A stretch of DNA of 5,694 bases from Gammaproteobacteria bacterium. Its GTDB lineage: Bacteria > Pseudomonadota > Gammaproteobacteria > Pseudomonadales > UBA7434. A model generated the notes under the pieces. It made no database searches. It saw nothing but the letters and a program-made list of their open reading frames with translations, and had not been told where the DNA came from. The position numbers were made by a program, and so were the translations under genes. The DNA is taken from NCBI GenBank assembly GCA_024280785.1, contig JAJRPK010000097.1:1-5694 (forward strand), given 5' to 3'. Of this stretch, positions 4,993 through 5,694 are shown in pieces (position 1 is the first letter of the stretch; each line of letters opens with the position of its first letter).

Positions 4993-5694
4993 TTAATCAA
5001 CTTCATTAATAGAGGTCCTACCAATCACTTCTAAAGCCAGATTTCCTCGTGATGTTCCCATGCGAGTATTAAACAAAGGGACCCCATTAGCGCGAAGAAT
5101 TAAACTTTCCGGAAGGTCAACCGAAATAACATCACCCTCTTTCAAATCGATAATATCTCTAAGGGCCATTTCTTTTTCAACGACCGTACATTCAAGGTCA
5201 ACGCTTGCCCGTAAAATATCTCTACGCAGTGCGCCGATCCACCGTTCATCGACATCATTTACATCACCTGTTATTCCTGAGTCGAGAACATCTTTGATCG
5301 GCTCTATCATGGAGTATGGCAACGTAACGTGTAAGTCACCGCCCCCACCATCTAATTCAATATGAAAGGTACTTACTATAACTGCTTCACTCGGGCCAAC
5401 GATATTGGCCATTGCCGGGTTAACTTCGGACCCAGTCATTTCAAACTTAATCTCGTACATCGGCTTCCAAGCCTCTTCGAGGTCTTTAAACGCGTAGTCT
5501 AGCAGTATCTGCACAACCCGTAATTCAGTAGGCGTAAACTCTCGCCCCTCAATTTTTGCATGATGACCGTCACCACCAAAAAAATTATCAACCAATTTAA
5601 ACACTAACTTTGCTTCGAGTACAAATAATGCCATCCCCCGCAAAGGATGGACGCGCACCATATTTAAGCTGGTAGGTACGTACAGGGTATGGAC
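4993..5694 (-). CDS. fliM: flagellar motor switch protein FliM, C-terminal part (5' end outside window)
   Basis: FliM is the C-ring protein that links CheY-P binding to FliG and the rotor. The frame is open to the right edge (first codon 5694-5692) and ends at TAA 4995-4993, giving 233 residues of a family usually about 320-340 long. The visible part starts VHTLYVPTSLNMVRVHPLRG. It contains the CheC-like middle domain with ALFVLEAKLVFKLVDNFFGG, KIEGREFTPTELRVV, EVNPAMANIVGPSEAVIVST and FHIELDGGGGDLHVTLPYSM. The C-terminal SpoA domain follows over roughly fragment residues 159-226, with LKEGDVISVDLPESLILRAN and RGNLALEV. The ATG at 5661 is internal. The N-terminal CheY-binding peptide lies outside the window. 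No substitution stands out. It resembles Pseudomonas-type FliM closely. Confidence 0.96.
   Translation of the reverse strand, partial: VHTLYVPTSLNMVRVHPLRGMALFVLEAKLVFKLVDNFFGGDGHHAKIEGREFTPTELRVVQILLDYAFKDLEEAWKPMYEIKFEMTGSEVNPAMANIVGPSEAVIVSTFHIELDGGGGDLHVTLPYSMIEPIKDVLDSGITGDVNDVDERWIGALRRDILRASVDLECTVVEKEMALRDIIDLKEGDVISVDLPESLILRANGVPLFNTRMGTSRGNLALEVIGRTSINEVD

Noticed and set aside
5060..5365. 101-residue + strand frame opposite fliM
   Set aside because: It is antisense to the conserved FliM SpoA and middle domains; serine/arginine-rich composition typical of an antisense shadow.

Overview
The window is a piece of a Gram-negative, polar-flagellum-type gammaproteobacterial chromosome. 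The FliM fragment, the FliP/FliQ/FliR proteins and the SpoVR C-terminus all read like Pseudomonas/Cellvibrio/Alteromonas-type homologues. The base composition looks moderately AT-rich, particularly between genes. No species is claimed.

Layout, left to right. (1) 1-494, + strand: the C-terminal 163 residues of a SpoVR/YcgB-family protein. (2) 495-548: a short convergent spacer built from small tandem duplications. (3) 549-1445, - strand: an extended short-chain dehydrogenase / NAD-dependent epimerase-like protein of unknown substrate. (4) 1446-1832: about 390 bases without a convincing gene, with a 9-bp inverted repeat just upstream of the epimerase. (5) 1833-5694, - strand: the core flagellar cluster, transcribed right to left as fliM (3' part only), fliN, fliO, fliP, fliQ, fliR.

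FliM and FliN are C-ring (switch) proteins at the cytoplasmic base of the motor. FliO assists assembly of FliP. FliP, FliQ and FliR form the helical export gate of the flagellar type III secretion apparatus. The gene order is the standard one, and fliN/fliO overlap by four bases (GTGA). The cluster has three oddities. The fliM-fliN spacer is long (216 bases) and contains at least six units of a 16-bp tandem repeat plus a perfect 8-bp hairpin. The fliO-fliP spacer (117 bases) has a 7-bp inverted repeat and a predicted hairpin that places the fliP start codon in its loop. Finally, fliR is not followed by flhB, which normally comes next in related bacteria; an unrelated epimerase gene follows instead.

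No mobile element, CRISPR array, tRNA or rRNA was found. No wholly new multi-gene system is evident. The most noteworthy material is the non-coding structure placed between otherwise conserved flagellar genes.
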